Part shown: positions 53,722 through 62,923 of the stretch, piece by piece
Layout: each line of letters opens with the position of its first letter
Numbering within the stretch: the stretch's first letter is position 1
Assembly (NCBI RefSeq): GCF_000392615.1
Contig: NZ_KB933398.1
Span: 228,183-292,182, forward strand
Origin: Lysinibacillus sphaericus OT4b.31
GTDB taxonomy: Bacteria; Bacillota; Bacilli; Bacillales_A; Planococcaceae
Length of the DNA: 64,000 nucleotides
Direction: 5' to 3'
Program-made: the position numbers and the translations under genes
Notes under the pieces: model-generated
What the model was told of the DNA's origin: nothing
Seen by the model: the letters and a program-made list of their open reading frames with translations, nothing else
The model's database searches: none

Positions 53722-53763
53722 AAAAAGAAAAAAAGCGTAGTCTACAAAATGTAGAGTACGCTT
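53722..53763 (-). terminator. Terminator of rlmD
   Basis: Stem AAGCGTA.TCTAC / GTAGA.TACGCTT with TTTTTTTC following on the minus strand. The stretch 53415-53721 is AT-rich; apart from a 21-codon protein-like frame without a start near 53650-53720 (minus), I see nothing. Confidence 0.85.
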
Positions 53764-53796
53764 AATCCAGTCGCCAAAATTATAAAAAATTAAATA

Positions 53797-55194
53797 TCAT
53801 TTTCGATGTTCTGCTTTAAGAACCATGTTGCAAATGCATTCCACCTGTGCAGTCTGTGCAAACATATCAACCGGTTGAATGTATTCGACATCATACAGCT
53901 TTGATAATTCCTGTAAATCCTTTGCCAAAGTCGAAGGGTTACAAGATGTATAAACAAAGCGCTGTGGTTTTAGCTTAAGTACGGTACGAATAAATTCAGG
54001 CGCAAGACCTGTGCGTGGTGGATCTACTGTAATTACGTCAGGTGTGAAGCCTTCCTTGCGCCATTTTGCTAAGACACTTTCTGCTGTACCGACGGCATAT
54101 TTTGTATGTGTGAAGCCATGATTGCGCGCATTTTTGCGTGCATCTTGAATGCTTTCTGGGATGACGTCCATACCGCGAACCTCTTTTGCTTTATCCGCTA
54201 GCCATAAACCGATTGTGCCCACACCGCAGTATGCATCAACAATAGTTTCCTTGCCTGTTAATGCCGCTGCTTTTTTGATTTCATCATATAAATGAACGGT
54301 TTGTATTGGGTTTAGTTGGAAGAATGCACGAGCAGATAGGTCAAATGCTAATTCGCCAAGCTCCTCATGAATTGTTTCTTTGCCATCAAGGACAATTGTT
54401 TCATCGCCAAAAATCAATGATGTTTTTTCACGGTTTATATTTTGTGCAATTGACACGATGCTCGGATCAATTTTTTTAATACGTGTAATCAGCTCAGCCA
54501 AATGTGGAATATCCTTACGTGTCGTCACAAGTACGACCTGTGTTTCACCAGTGCGGATTCCTGTACGCACAACGATTGTACGCACTAAACCGTCTAGCGT
54601 TCGACCATCGTAGATCGTAATATTGAGCTTTTGTAAAACTTTACGTGTTGCGACTGTAATTTTCGATGTGATGGGGTGTTGTACTAGACAATCATTAATA
54701 TTGAGTAATTGGTTGCTACCTTCTGCGAAAAGCCCTGCATAAACACGTTTGCCTTCTTTTCGTACTTGGAACTGACTTTTGTTGCGGTAGTTCCACGGAT
54801 TGTCCATACCCAATGTTTTGCGAACTTCAACAGTCCCAACTAGGGGTTTTGCATAGCGCTCTAATGCTTGAATAACGATATCACGTTTTTCAATTAGTTG
54901 TTTTTCATAAGTCATATGCTGAAGCTGACAGCCGCCACACTCATTATAAACAGGGCAAGGTGCTTCCTGACGATATTTTGAGGTATTACGAAACGTTAAT
55001 ATTTCTGCTTCAGCGAAATTACGTTGTGTTTTTGTGACTTGGGCAGTAATTTCTTCTCCAGGAATAGCGCCTTTTACGAAAACGACATTGCGTTTATAAA
55101 AGCCAACACCTTCACCGTTAATGCCAAGTCTTTTTATTGTTAATGGGAATTTTTGTCCCACTTCTATTGCTGTTTGTTGCGTCAAGCGTTCCAC
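53797..55194 (-). CDS. rlmD: 23S rRNA (uracil-C5)-methyltransferase RlmD/RlmCD
   Basis: 465 residues. A TRAM domain (about 10-70) is followed by Fe-S cysteines C80, C86, C89 ([10 protein letters not shown]), then the SAM-dependent RNA m5U methyltransferase domain with [22 protein letters not shown] and the catalytic TSCNPSTL near residue 422. In B. subtilis the orthologue (YefA) methylates U747 and U1939 of 23S rRNA. The start is GTG at 55194 close to AAAGGAC; a TTG three codons later has better spacing. Confidence 0.93.
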   Translation of the reverse strand: MERLTQQTAIEVGQKFPLTIKRLGINGEGVGFYKRNVVFVKGAIPGEEITAQVTKTQRNFAEAEILTFRNTSKYRQEAPCPVYNECGGCQLQHMTYEKQLIEKRDIVIQALERYAKPLVGTVEVRKTLGMDNPWNYRNKSQFQVRKEGKRVYAGLFAEGSNQLLNINDCLVQHPITSKITVATRKVLQKLNITIYDGRTLDGLVRTIVVRTGIRTGETQVVLVTTRKDIPHLAELITRIKKIDPSIVSIAQNINREKTSLIFGDETIVLDGKETIHEELGELAFDLSARAFFQLNPIQTVHLYDEIKKAAALTGKETIVDAYCGVGTIGLWLADKAKEVRGMDVIPESIQDARKNARNHGFTHTKYAVGTAESVLAKWRKEGFTPDVITVDPPRTGLAPEFIRTVLKLKPQRFVYTSCNPSTLAKDLQELSKLYDVEYIQPVDMFAQTAQVECICNMVLKAEHRK

Positions 55195-55213
55195 GTCCTT
55201 TAACCTTATTCAG

Positions 55214-55242
55214 CAAAAATCTCTCTTACTTAGAGAGATTTA
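55214..55242 (-). terminator. Terminator downstream of pdaA
   Basis: Stem AAATCTCTCT / AGAGAGATTT followed by TTTGC on the minus strand. Confidence 0.75.
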
Positions 55243-55289
55243 TGCACACAGTATTCAATTCACTACCGGTAAAGAGCTGCTGAATAAAG

Positions 55290-55376
55290 TTAAGCTTCCG
55301 GCGGATGTCACAGATTTTGAACAGGAAAAATCGTTGTTTCAAAATCTGGACGCAAATACGTCAAGACGTATTTGAT
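55290..55376. repeat. Hairpin-rich intergenic sequence, possible dispersed repeat
   Basis: Two consecutive inverted repeats: CAGATTTTGAAC / GTTTCAAAATCTG with a 12-base loop, then AAATACGTC / GACGTATTT with a 2-base loop. Part of the plus strand reads like protein (KLPADVTDFEQEKSLFQNLD), but without a start. Neither hairpin has a T-run. Confidence 0.55.
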
Positions 55377-55399
55377 TGAATGTCATCTCCCCATTATAA

Positions 55400-56218
55400 C
55401 TAAGGAGTAGACGATTGCAAAGCGACAGGGAAATCTTCATACTCTAATACTAAATCGTCGAGCGATAAAAACGTATAGCCTTGCTTCTTAGCTTCTGCAA
55501 TAAACATTGGCAACGCTTCGGCATTATCTTGTGCTACTGTATGCATTAAAATAACAGCACCAGGGTGAAGTTGATCCATCAGCGCATTGTACGCATAATC
55601 TGCTCCTCGGCGCTCATCCTTTAACCAATCCTTAAAAGCAATAGACCAAAAAATATGACGATAACCTTCTGCATTACCAACCTCTAACAATTTGGCATTG
55701 AATATTCCTTCAGGAGGACGTGCATATGTTGTACGATCAATTCCTGTTAATTCCCGTAGTTTTCCATCAAACTTTCGCCATTCAGCACGCATGCCATCTC
55801 GCGTTAATCTCGCCATATTTGGATGACCATAGGAATGGTTGCCGATTGTATGTCCGTCTTGCACCATGCGTTTTACAAGATCGCTGGCGCTATCTAAATA
55901 ATGTCCAGTTAAAAAGAAAGTGGCAGGAACTTTTTCTTTTTCTAATGTATCCAATATACTTTCTGTAAAGCCATTTTCGTAGCCATTATCAAAGGTTAAA
56001 TACGCCACTTTTTTATCAGCTTTTCCCTTATAGATAGCACCATATTGATTGAGCAGTTTATCAAGCTGTGCTCCCGCCTCTGCCTGTTCTCCATCTTTCG
56101 CTCGTTTAAAGCCCCAATGATATTCGTCAGAACCAGAAGCAAAAAACGGATTGTAGCTAATTGCAGCGGCAATAATAAAAGTAGCGATTACCGCACCTAC
56201 TATATGTTGTCTCCACAT
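55400..56218 (-). CDS. pdaA: PdaA, polysaccharide deacetylase for spore cortex muramic delta-lactam
   Basis: 272 residues. An N-terminal signal/anchor (about 5-27) is followed by a NodB-type deacetylase domain. The start of the mature part EYHWGFKRAKDGE is diagnostic of PdaA, which de-N-acetylates muramic acid for delta-lactam formation in spore cortex. The catalytic motif is TFDNGYENG (D77 with Asn in place of the second Asp, as in PdaA); metal-binding His are H128 and H132 in GNHSYGH. AAAGGATG before the ATG lies inside a terminator-like hairpin. Confidence 0.93.
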   Translation of the reverse strand: MWRQHIVGAVIATFIIAAAISYNPFFASGSDEYHWGFKRAKDGEQAEAGAQLDKLLNQYGAIYKGKADKKVAYLTFDNGYENGFTESILDTLEKEKVPATFFLTGHYLDSASDLVKRMVQDGHTIGNHSYGHPNMARLTRDGMRAEWRKFDGKLRELTGIDRTTYARPPEGIFNAKLLEVGNAEGYRHIFWSIAFKDWLKDERRGADYAYNALMDQLHPGAVILMHTVAQDNAEALPMFIAEAKKQGYTFLSLDDLVLEYEDFPVALQSSTP

Positions 56219-56258
56219 AAAAACGCATCCTTTCTTTTTCTTTAGGATGCGTTATTTT
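56219..56258 (-). terminator. Terminator of yfhF, overlapping the pdaA ribosome-binding site
   Basis: Stem AACGCATCCT / AGGATGCGTT followed by TTTATG on the minus strand, where ATG is the pdaA start. The 3' arm contains the pdaA AAAGGATG. Confidence 0.75.
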
Positions 56259-56329
56259 TTAAGAAATTATCCTACCGCTATTTAACACAAACAAAGGAAA
56301 ACATAAGAAATTGATGACAGATTGAATTT

Positions 56330-57226
56330 TTATAACAAATCTTTAAGTGCCTCTTTTAAATGAGGAAATTTAAAGTCAAAATGTTGTTTTTCTAAAAGAG
56401 TAGGTAGTACCTGCTGACCTTTTAGCACAAGTACACTTTGCTCACCAAGAGCAAGACGCAGTGCGAAGCTAGGTACAGGCAACCAATGACGTCTACCCAT
56501 TACATGAGCAATTGTTTTGCCGAATTCCTTCATGCGTGTTGCGTTTGGCGCTGTGACATTAAATGGTCCGTTAATGTTGTCATTTGTAATAGCAAAATAG
56601 ATAGCACGTGCAACATCCTCTACATGTATCCATGAAAGCCATTGTTTACCCGAACCAATCGTGCCTCCAACATGAATTTTATAGGGCAGCAGCATGGAAG
56701 GAAGGGCGCCATTAACACGTCCTAAAATAACACCGAAACGTGCAAGTGCTACACGGACATTTAATTTTTCAGCGCGTTTGGCATGGCGCTCCCAGTCCTG
56801 TACAGTCCATCCTAAAAAATCTGTCGCATAGTCGGTAAAGTTTTCGGAATAAGTGGCAACTGTCGAGGTTGGGTAAATGCCGACAGCACTGGCATTAACG
56901 AGTACTTTAGGTTTCTGCTTAAGCTCTTCCATTATGCGTACAATTTCTAGCGTAGCATCCATACGGCTCATATAAATGGCCTTCTTTTGTTTTTTTGTCC
57001 AACGTCCTTTATTCAATGAAATGCCTGCTAAGTTAACAACTGCATCGATATGGCTCAGTTCCAATTCTGGTCGAGCTCCATCTTTTAGCCACTGTACATA
57101 ATGAATGCCGTTTTCGTATCTCGAGTTGCTACGTGTTAAAATGAATATTTCATGTCCGTTATTTTGTAATAACTTTGTAAGTGACTGCCCAACAAAGCCT
57201 GTACCACCCGAAATAGCGATATTCAT
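56330..57226 (-). CDS. yfhF: TIGR01777-family NAD(P)-dependent epimerase, YfhF
   Basis: 298 residues. The N-terminal dinucleotide-binding motif is GGTGFVGQSL, followed by VNLAGISLNKGRWT and SAVGIYP, and an SDR-type sugar-epimerase-like fold (SDR39U1). A C-terminal extension includes ALRLALGEQSVLVLKGQQVLP. Substrate unknown. The start is the ATG at 57226 after AGGAGGG; 84 codons of upstream frame lack a site. It is divergent from recX, as in B. subtilis. Confidence 0.93.
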   Translation of the reverse strand: MNIAISGGTGFVGQSLTKLLQNNGHEIFILTRSNSRYENGIHYVQWLKDGARPELELSHIDAVVNLAGISLNKGRWTKKQKKAIYMSRMDATLEIVRIMEELKQKPKVLVNASAVGIYPTSTVATYSENFTDYATDFLGWTVQDWERHAKRAEKLNVRVALARFGVILGRVNGALPSMLLPYKIHVGGTIGSGKQWLSWIHVEDVARAIYFAITNDNINGPFNVTAPNATRMKEFGKTIAHVMGRRHWLPVPSFALRLALGEQSVLVLKGQQVLPTLLEKQHFDFKFPHLKEALKDLL

Positions 57227-57325
57227 AAGAACCCTCCTATTTCCAATTATTGTACCTACACTATACACAATCCTAAGTAAAAAGAAAAAGATGTTATAAT
57301 GTGATAGATAAAGGGGTGTTTCGTT

Positions 57326-58129
57326 ATGCGTGTTATCACGAAAATTGCGCGTCAAAAAAACAATCCAGAACGCTATAATATATACGTAAATGAAGAATAT
57401 GCTTTTCCTGTAGACGAAGCAATTCTTATTCAGTTTGGCCTGACAAAAGGGAAGATACTTGAAGAATTTGATATTCAAGAAATAGCTTATGAAGATGAAA
57501 TTCGTAAAGCATTTAATAAAGGACTAAATTTTCTTTCCTATCAAATGCGCAGTGAACATGAAGTAAAGAAAAAATTGCTCACTTTAGAGTTTGGTGAAGC
57601 GGTTATTTTAGAAGCCATCCAAAAGTTAAAGGCATATGGCTTTTTAAATGATGAGACCTACTCCAAAGCACTACTAGACACAAAAAAGGCCACCATGAAA
57701 AAAGGACCACGAGCGATTCGCCAAGACCTGATTAAAAAAGGAATCGATAAAAACTTGCAAGATGAGGTACTCGGCACATATAGCCATCAGGAGCAGGTCA
57801 AACTTGCGACGCAGCTGGCGGAAAAGGTTATTCGCTCAGAAAAAAAGAAAACGCCGACGCAAATTAAGTCTAAAATTCAAAATTTCCTTATGCGAAAAGG
57901 TTATTCTTTTAATATTGTGGATGAGGTACTTGGTCAGGTGGAGATTGAACAAGCAGAAGATGAATGGCAGCAGTTACTTGATGTGCAAGGCGAAAAAGTT
58001 TGGAAAAAGTATGTATCGAAGTATACTGGTTATGAACTGAAAATGAAAACAAAGCAGGCGCTCTATCAAAAGGGGTTTCCTGTTGAAGTAATAGACCGTT
58101 TTATAGAAGAGAAGGAGAATGAGGAATGA
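57326..58129 (+). CDS. recX: RecX regulatory protein
   Basis: 267 residues, the long Bacillus form of RecX, which binds RecA filaments and modulates recombination. Repeated three-helix blocks are visible (NKGLNFLSYQMRSEHEVKKK, LKAYGFLNDETYSKALLDTK, GPRAIRQDLIKKGIDKN). The yfhH start overlaps its stop by four bases. Between divergent yfhF and co-directional yfhH, the order matches B. subtilis. Confidence 0.93.
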   Translation: MRVITKIARQKNNPERYNIYVNEEYAFPVDEAILIQFGLTKGKILEEFDIQEIAYEDEIRKAFNKGLNFLSYQMRSEHEVKKKLLTLEFGEAVILEAIQKLKAYGFLNDETYSKALLDTKKATMKKGPRAIRQDLIKKGIDKNLQDEVLGTYSHQEQVKLATQLAEKVIRSEKKKTPTQIKSKIQNFLMRKGYSFNIVDEVLGQVEIEQAEDEWQQLLDVQGEKVWKKYVSKYTGYELKMKTKQALYQKGFPVEVIDRFIEEKENEE

Positions 58130-58455
58130 ACGAAAAAAACTACGCTGCAATGACGGAGCATGAGTTACGTGAAGAAGTAGCAATGCTAAAAGAAAAAGCA
58201 CGTAAGGCAGAGCAGCTTGGCATCATTAATGAATTTGCAGTGTACGAGCGTAAAGCATTAATGGCAGCAGCCTATTTAGTAGATTTGGATACTATTGTAC
58301 CTGGGGAAATGTACCGTATTGATGGCTCAGATAACGATTTCTTTCAAGTGGATTATTTAAAAGGACGTTTTGCTTGGGGCCATCGTTTAGGTGGGGAAAA
58401 ATATCAAGAGGCTCTACCGGTATCCATGTTGTCACCAGTTAAGGTGGGTAAGTAA
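58126..58455 (+). CDS. yfhH: YfhH (DUF1811) protein
   Basis: 109 residues. An N-terminal helix (MTEHELREEVAMLKEKARKA) is followed by an SH3-like beta domain (VPGEMYRIDGSDNDFFQVDY, FAWGHRLGG), the DUF1811 pattern. Function unknown. It is coupled to recX by ATGA overlap and followed directly by yfhJ. Confidence 0.9.
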   Translation: MNEKNYAAMTEHELREEVAMLKEKARKAEQLGIINEFAVYERKALMAAAYLVDLDTIVPGEMYRIDGSDNDFFQVDYLKGRFAWGHRLGGEKYQEALPVSMLSPVKVGK

Positions 58456-58725
58456 ATGCAGGAAAAAATAGATAAGCTAACAGCAGAGTTACTTGCGAAA
58501 AATCCACAAATGTCAGCAGGTCGAGCGCGTGTTTGGATCGAGCTTTTATGGAGTGATTTCGAATCTACTTCTGCAAAGGCTGGTTATGACTATCGAGGTG
58601 CTGATTACACTGAAAATTTAGTACGCCAATTAATCACAAGCTATGGCGATAAGCTCCATGAATTTGCAGGACGCAATCCTAAATATGCCCATTTACTTGA
58701 TGCAAGTGATGACATCATGCAATAA
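58456..58725 (+). CDS. yfhJ: YfhJ (WVELL family) protein
   Basis: 89 residues with the family core ARVWIELLWSDFESTSAKAG (WVELL-type) and the block YTENLVRQLITSYG. Function unknown. Its ATG immediately follows the yfhH stop, so recX-yfhH-yfhJ is an operon, ended by a bidirectional terminator. Confidence 0.9.
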   Translation: MQEKIDKLTAELLAKNPQMSAGRARVWIELLWSDFESTSAKAGYDYRGADYTENLVRQLITSYGDKLHEFAGRNPKYAHLLDASDDIMQ

Positions 58726-58763
58726 AAAAACCCTGGCCATCTCAATGGTCAGGGTTTCGTTTT
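58724..58763. terminator. Bidirectional terminator between yfhJ and yfhP
   Basis: Stem AAACCCTG.CCAT / ATGG.CAGGGTTT with A/T flanks. Confidence 0.9.
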
Positions 58764-59748
58764 AATTACTTGCTCCAATTTGTAATTTTTTCTGAAGCTT
58801 ATCCTCGGTGAAAATCCAGCCTGTATAAGAAGTAATAATTTCGTTGTCATCGTCTAAGTGAGCAACAGCAACGAAAGGATACCGATTGTCACTGCGGTAA
58901 CGAAGATCAATTAATCGCACTTCAGTTAAGCCATTTTCAAGCTCGGAAATTTCCCAGCGATACAATGGTGAAAACGATATAAATGCAGCGAGATTTGGGT
59001 CTTTCATTGCAGCTTCAACAGCAGGTGTTTTAGGTAACGGTTTAATCTCAAATTTGTCGTAAATATTAACAGTTCGCCCATAAGCACGCCCAACATAATA
59101 GTGCGTTTTTGATTTTGCAGCAATACGCCAATGGAAGAAACGCATTGTAGGTGCTACAATGACATAATCTTCATCTTGAATGGTATTGTGTACAGCTTTT
59201 TTTACGGCTTTTTGTATAGCAAAACGTAAAATATAGTAGCCCACAATAATCAGATACATGATGCTGAATGTCCAAACGGGATTTACACCGAATGCCCAAA
59301 GTAATATACCAAGGCAATGTAGAGAAAAAATAATAGGATCGAAAGTATTAATTACACCAAGGGCGACCCACTTTCTTGAGAATGGTCGGATAGCTTGCGT
59401 TCCATAAGCATTGAAAATATCCACAAAGACGTGTAAGGCTACAGCTAAAAAAGTCCAAAGCCACAAATGAAACACATTTGCATCTTGAATGATAATAGCT
59501 AAAACCGCTGTAATTAAGATTGGCCATAAAACTACGGCCGGTAACGAATGTGTAATGCCCCGATGATGTCGAATATAAATAGCGTTGTTGCGCAGCTTTA
59601 ATACGGTATCGACATCAGGTGCCTGAGACCCAATAATGGTTCCTGCCATAACAGCTGTAAAGGTCATTGTATGGTTAGCTACCATAGGATCAACCAAGGC
59701 AAGACCACCAAGGGCTATGCCCATAACGAAATGTGTGCCTGAATCCAT
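58762..59748 (-). CDS. yfhP: YfhP, membrane-bound metal-dependent hydrolase (YdjM type)
   Basis: 328 residues. The N-terminus MDSGTHFVMGIALGG with His, then SQAPDVDT and RHHRGITHSL, is the metal-binding pattern of the YdjM/LexA-regulated hydrolase superfamily. Four or five membrane helices lie at about 15-190; the C-terminal 130 residues are soluble. In B. subtilis YfhP affects other yfh genes. Enzymatic activity unproven. Confidence 0.92.
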   Translation of the reverse strand: MDSGTHFVMGIALGGLALVDPMVANHTMTFTAVMAGTIIGSQAPDVDTVLKLRNNAIYIRHHRGITHSLPAVVLWPILITAVLAIIIQDANVFHLWLWTFLAVALHVFVDIFNAYGTQAIRPFSRKWVALGVINTFDPIIFSLHCLGILLWAFGVNPVWTFSIMYLIIVGYYILRFAIQKAVKKAVHNTIQDEDYVIVAPTMRFFHWRIAAKSKTHYYVGRAYGRTVNIYDKFEIKPLPKTPAVEAAMKDPNLAAFISFSPLYRWEISELENGLTEVRLIDLRYRSDNRYPFVAVAHLDDDNEIITSYTGWIFTEDKLQKKLQIGASN

Positions 59749-59963
59749 AAATATCCACTCCTAGTACGCATTAAAAAAGAGTACAATTTGCATACATGTA
59801 TATTTCAATAATGTTAATACTTTTTACAGTTTCTAAACGATGTCTAGGCATTCGCGTCACATGCTGGATAAGCAGATAAATTGCCAACATCCACGAATGA
59901 GCTTTACTTAATTGTATACCCTTTCTATCATAAATTAAATCGTAAAAAACACGGGAGGTCACT

Positions 59964-60995
59964 GTGAATTATCCATATGTAGCAGAATTTCGACAATCTT
60001 TAGTCGAATGGTTTGAAGAAGAGAAACGAGATTTACCTTGGCGGCATACAAAGGACCCTTATAAAATTTGGGTATCTGAAGTTATGCTACAGCAAACACG
60101 AGTTGACACAGTTATTCCTTATTACAACCGTTTTCTGGAGAGTTTTCCTACATTGGAATTACTGGCGGAAGCACCACAAGAGTATTTATTGAAGCATTGG
60201 GAAGGCCTTGGTTATTATTCGCGTGCGCGTAATTTACAAGCAGGCGTACGTGAGGTTTTAGAAAACTATGGTGGTATTGTACCTGATAACCGCCACGATA
60301 TATCAAAGCTAAAAGGTGTTGGTCCCTATACGGCTGGTGCTATATTAAGTATTGCCTATAATAAGCCTGAACATGCAGTCGATGGCAATGTTATGCGCGT
60401 ATTAAGTCGTGTGCTGCACATTCATGATGATATTGCTTTACCAAAAACAAAAAAGATTTTTGAAGCGGCAGTTGAGAAACTAATTGATCCCGCACATGCA
60501 TCTTCCTTCAATCAAGGCTTGATGGAACTGGGTGCACTCATCTGTACACCAACATCACCAAAGTGTTTATTATGCCCAGTACGAAATTACTGCACAGCTT
60601 TTAACGAAGGAGATCCAGGAAATCTTCCTGTAAAATCGAAAAAGACAAAAATGAAGCATATTTTTTATAATGTCTTTGTTTGTGAAGATTCCAGTGGTCG
60701 CTTTTTGATGGAGCAACGTCCTGCAGAGGGCTTACTTGCTAATATGTGGCAGTTTCCGATGATTGAACAAGGTGAAGATTCCATTGAGACTTTTACGAAG
60801 CTCTATAATGTGCAAGTACTAGAGCAACAAGAGATTTTAACGTTTAAGCATGTATTTTCCCACCTAACATGGCATGTTAATAGCTATTATATGAAGTGTA
60901 ATCCTGTATTGAATGGTCAATGGCTGACACGCGAGCAAATTGAATTATTACCAATGCCAGTTCCGATGTTAAAAATTTGGCAAAAAATAAAATAA
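59964..60995 (+). CDS. mutY: MutY A/G-specific adenine glycosylase
   Basis: 343 residues. An HhH-GPD glycosylase domain is followed by Fe-S cysteines CTPTSPKCLLCPVRNYC (about 197-213) and a C-terminal NUDIX-like domain that recognises 8-oxoG. Motifs VMLQQTRVDTVIPYY (catalytic Glu region) and LKGVGPYTAGAILS with VDGNVMRVLSR are present. It removes A mispaired with 8-oxoG. The start is GTG, five bases after GGAGG. Confidence 0.95.
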   Translation: MNYPYVAEFRQSLVEWFEEEKRDLPWRHTKDPYKIWVSEVMLQQTRVDTVIPYYNRFLESFPTLELLAEAPQEYLLKHWEGLGYYSRARNLQAGVREVLENYGGIVPDNRHDISKLKGVGPYTAGAILSIAYNKPEHAVDGNVMRVLSRVLHIHDDIALPKTKKIFEAAVEKLIDPAHASSFNQGLMELGALICTPTSPKCLLCPVRNYCTAFNEGDPGNLPVKSKKTKMKHIFYNVFVCEDSSGRFLMEQRPAEGLLANMWQFPMIEQGEDSIETFTKLYNVQVLEQQEILTFKHVFSHLTWHVNSYYMKCNPVLNGQWLTREQIELLPMPVPMLKIWQKIK

Positions 60996-61055
60996 AAATT
61001 AATGAGCATAAAATTCATCACCTCGGTACACAATAATGAGCGTGGAGGTGAATGA

Positions 61056-61241
61056 ATGATGAAGAAAAATCAAAACAACCCAAATATGCAACCGAATAAA
61101 AACATGCAACGTCAAAGTGAAGAATTTGGTTATGAAACAGACGTAAGCGAAGTGCAAAAGCAAAACGCTAAAGCTGAGCAGAAAAAAGCCCAAGCTTCAG
61201 GCAACTACGCTAACAAAAACAACCAAAATGCAAGCGAATAA
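61056..61241 (+). CDS. sspE: Gamma-type small acid-soluble spore protein
   Basis: 61 residues, hydrophilic, Gln/Asn/Lys-rich, no Cys. The core EFGYETDVSEVQKQNAKAEQ with KKAQASG is the classical gamma-SASP repeat, here once rather than two or three times. It serves as a forespore amino-acid store cut by Gpr protease. GGAGGTG precedes the ATG pair. Synteny (mutY ... sspE ... ygaC) agrees with B. subtilis. Confidence 0.9.
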   Translation: MMKKNQNNPNMQPNKNMQRQSEEFGYETDVSEVQKQNAKAEQKKAQASGNYANKNNQNASE

Positions 61242-61275
61242 TCACTTTGTAACTGCATAATTGCATTTACCTTCT

Positions 61276-61325
61276 AAAGGAGCTGTCTAAAAATCGAAAA
61301 GATGAAAAGACAGCTCCTTTAAAAT
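61276..61325 (+). terminator. Terminator after the gamma-SASP gene
   Basis: A 13-base stem AAAGGAGCTGTCT / AGACAGCTCCTTT. The rest of 61326-61621 contains a TATAAT at about 61567 as probable -10 for ntdP, and no gene. Confidence 0.8.
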
Positions 61326-61621
61326 TAATGAAGCAGGTGTAACGCATGGGTCCGCTTAGGTAGAGAAGCGAATCGCTTGGATTGCGCAAGAGCTAAGTGA
61401 ACTGTTCTTGTCTTCAACAGTTATATATATCGTTAGTTAAAAAAATTCTAATATAGAAGCTGTTATGGTGAAAATTGCTTTTAGTTTACAAAAATTTGTA
61501 CATAAACAAAAGGAAGCGATGGAATTTATGGTTTTCAACTACACCTTTCGCGTACAGATTGCTATAATATACTAGAGACTGCTAGATTTAGGTAGCATAG
61601 ACGAAAAGGTGGGCTTCAAAA

Positions 61622-62170
61622 ATGGCAATACCGGTAGAAGGAGAAACGATACAAATACATAGTTATAAACACAATGGCCGCATCCACCGTGTTTGGCAAG
61701 AAACAATGGTTTTAAAGGGAACAAAAAATATCATTATCGGTGCGAATGAACGAACACTTGTGACAGAATCCGATGGTCGAACGTGGCTAACGAGAGAGCC
61801 TTCTATTTGTTATTTCCATGCGGAGCACTGGTTTAACATCATCTGCATGCTGCGTGAAGACGGTGTATATTATTATTGTAATCTAAGCTCACCATTTGTT
61901 TTCGATAATAATGCGATTAAATACATCGACTATGATTTAGATATTAAGGTTTTTCCTGATATGTCGTATACCCTTTTAGATGAAGATGAGTATGAGCAAC
62001 ATCGTCAGGAAATGTCTTATCCAGATGTCATCGACAAAATTTTAAAGCGCAATGTTGATAAATTAATTAGCTGGATTCAACAAAAAAGGGGACCCTTTGC
62101 ACCTGATTTCATCGATGCTTGGACGAATCGTTATAAGTTCCAACTCGATATGCAAGCAGATGATTGTTAG
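61622..62170 (+). CDS. ntdP: Nucleoside tri-/diphosphate phosphatase NtdP (YgaC, DUF402)
   Basis: 182 residues of the DUF402 family. Blocks [17 protein letters not shown], the conserved Glu/Asp metal region, [20 protein letters not shown] and [20 protein letters not shown] are typical of YgaC/NtdP. Characterised members hydrolyse nucleoside tri- and diphosphates with divalent metal. AAAAGGTGGG precedes the ATG. It lies just before the ygaD-type ABC transporter, as in B. subtilis. Confidence 0.92.
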   Translation: MAIPVEGETIQIHSYKHNGRIHRVWQETMVLKGTKNIIIGANERTLVTESDGRTWLTREPSICYFHAEHWFNIICMLREDGVYYYCNLSSPFVFDNNAIKYIDYDLDIKVFPDMSYTLLDEDEYEQHRQEMSYPDVIDKILKRNVDKLISWIQQKRGPFAPDFIDAWTNRYKFQLDMQADDC

Positions 62171-62174
62171 TATT

Positions 62175-62204
62175 GCCTATTAGTTTAACTAATAGGTTTT
62201 TTTG
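62175..62204 (+). terminator. Terminator after ntdP
   Basis: Stem CCTATTAGTT / AACTAATAGG followed by seven T. Confidence 0.9.
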
Positions 62205-62211
62205 TACCTTT

Positions 62212-62440
62212 AAACAAAAACGCCGTCTTCCTATTTGGTAAAAATCCGCTTCGCTTTCACCACATAAACCATTTTGTAGCTGCAGTTTTTCTGTCCCGCT
62301 TTCGGGCGATAAATTATCACAGAGCGTGACGACTTTAGTCTTCGTCCCACTTGGCGCTCCCTGCTGGATCTCTTGCTTCTCTGCACCTGACGCCAAGTTT
62401 ACCTCCCGCTGTCGTAGCAAAAACGCTTTTGCCTGCGCTA
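62212..62440 (-). repeat. Dispersed intergenic repeat, copy A
   Basis: The long copy of the element found at 14970-15125. It contains several short hairpins, for example TCCCGCTTTCGGG. Its minus strand has an open frame of 103 codons, which looks fortuitous: no ribosome-binding site, and it runs through the ntdP terminator. The remainder of 62441-62923 holds no gene. Confidence 0.55.
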
Positions 62441-62923
62441 CGCTACACTCACACTTTAGTCATAAATCTGCTTCGTAGCAGGATATATAAAATTCACCTT
62501 TGTATCAAAAAGTAGCATAACACGATACTTCTAAGAATATTGTTATTACCTTTAGGACAGCCTGTTTCTTGTATACACGAGTATCTATGTAAGGATAATA
62601 GTTGGCCATATAAACTAATAGAAATCCAATCCTTGCATATATCTTTTAGGTATTTTTAAAATAGTTCGCATAAAAGTTGTCTTAACTGTACTTCATACGA
62701 AATATTGCTATAATACGTAAAGGCATTCACTGTTGAATGTCTATTTTCTTTTTCATGCCTAGATATTTACATTATAAGTAGAGCTGTTTCCATTAAGCGC
62801 AATGCTTAGGGCTCCTCAACAGCTAAGGCTAAAAAGATGTCAATCATGTCGTGATACACTAGTTTCCTTTACGTGTATGTCAGCTGGCATGAATGCGTTT
62901 TTCTAATAAGGATGTGATGAACA

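Noticed and set aside
59771..59962. 63-codon minus-strand frame upstream of mutY
   Set aside because: Composition is protein-like, but it has no ribosome-binding site and covers the mutY promoter and ribosome-binding region.
62109..62420. 103-codon minus-strand frame
   Set aside because: It overlaps the end of ntdP and its terminator, and lies on the dispersed repeat; no ribosome-binding site.
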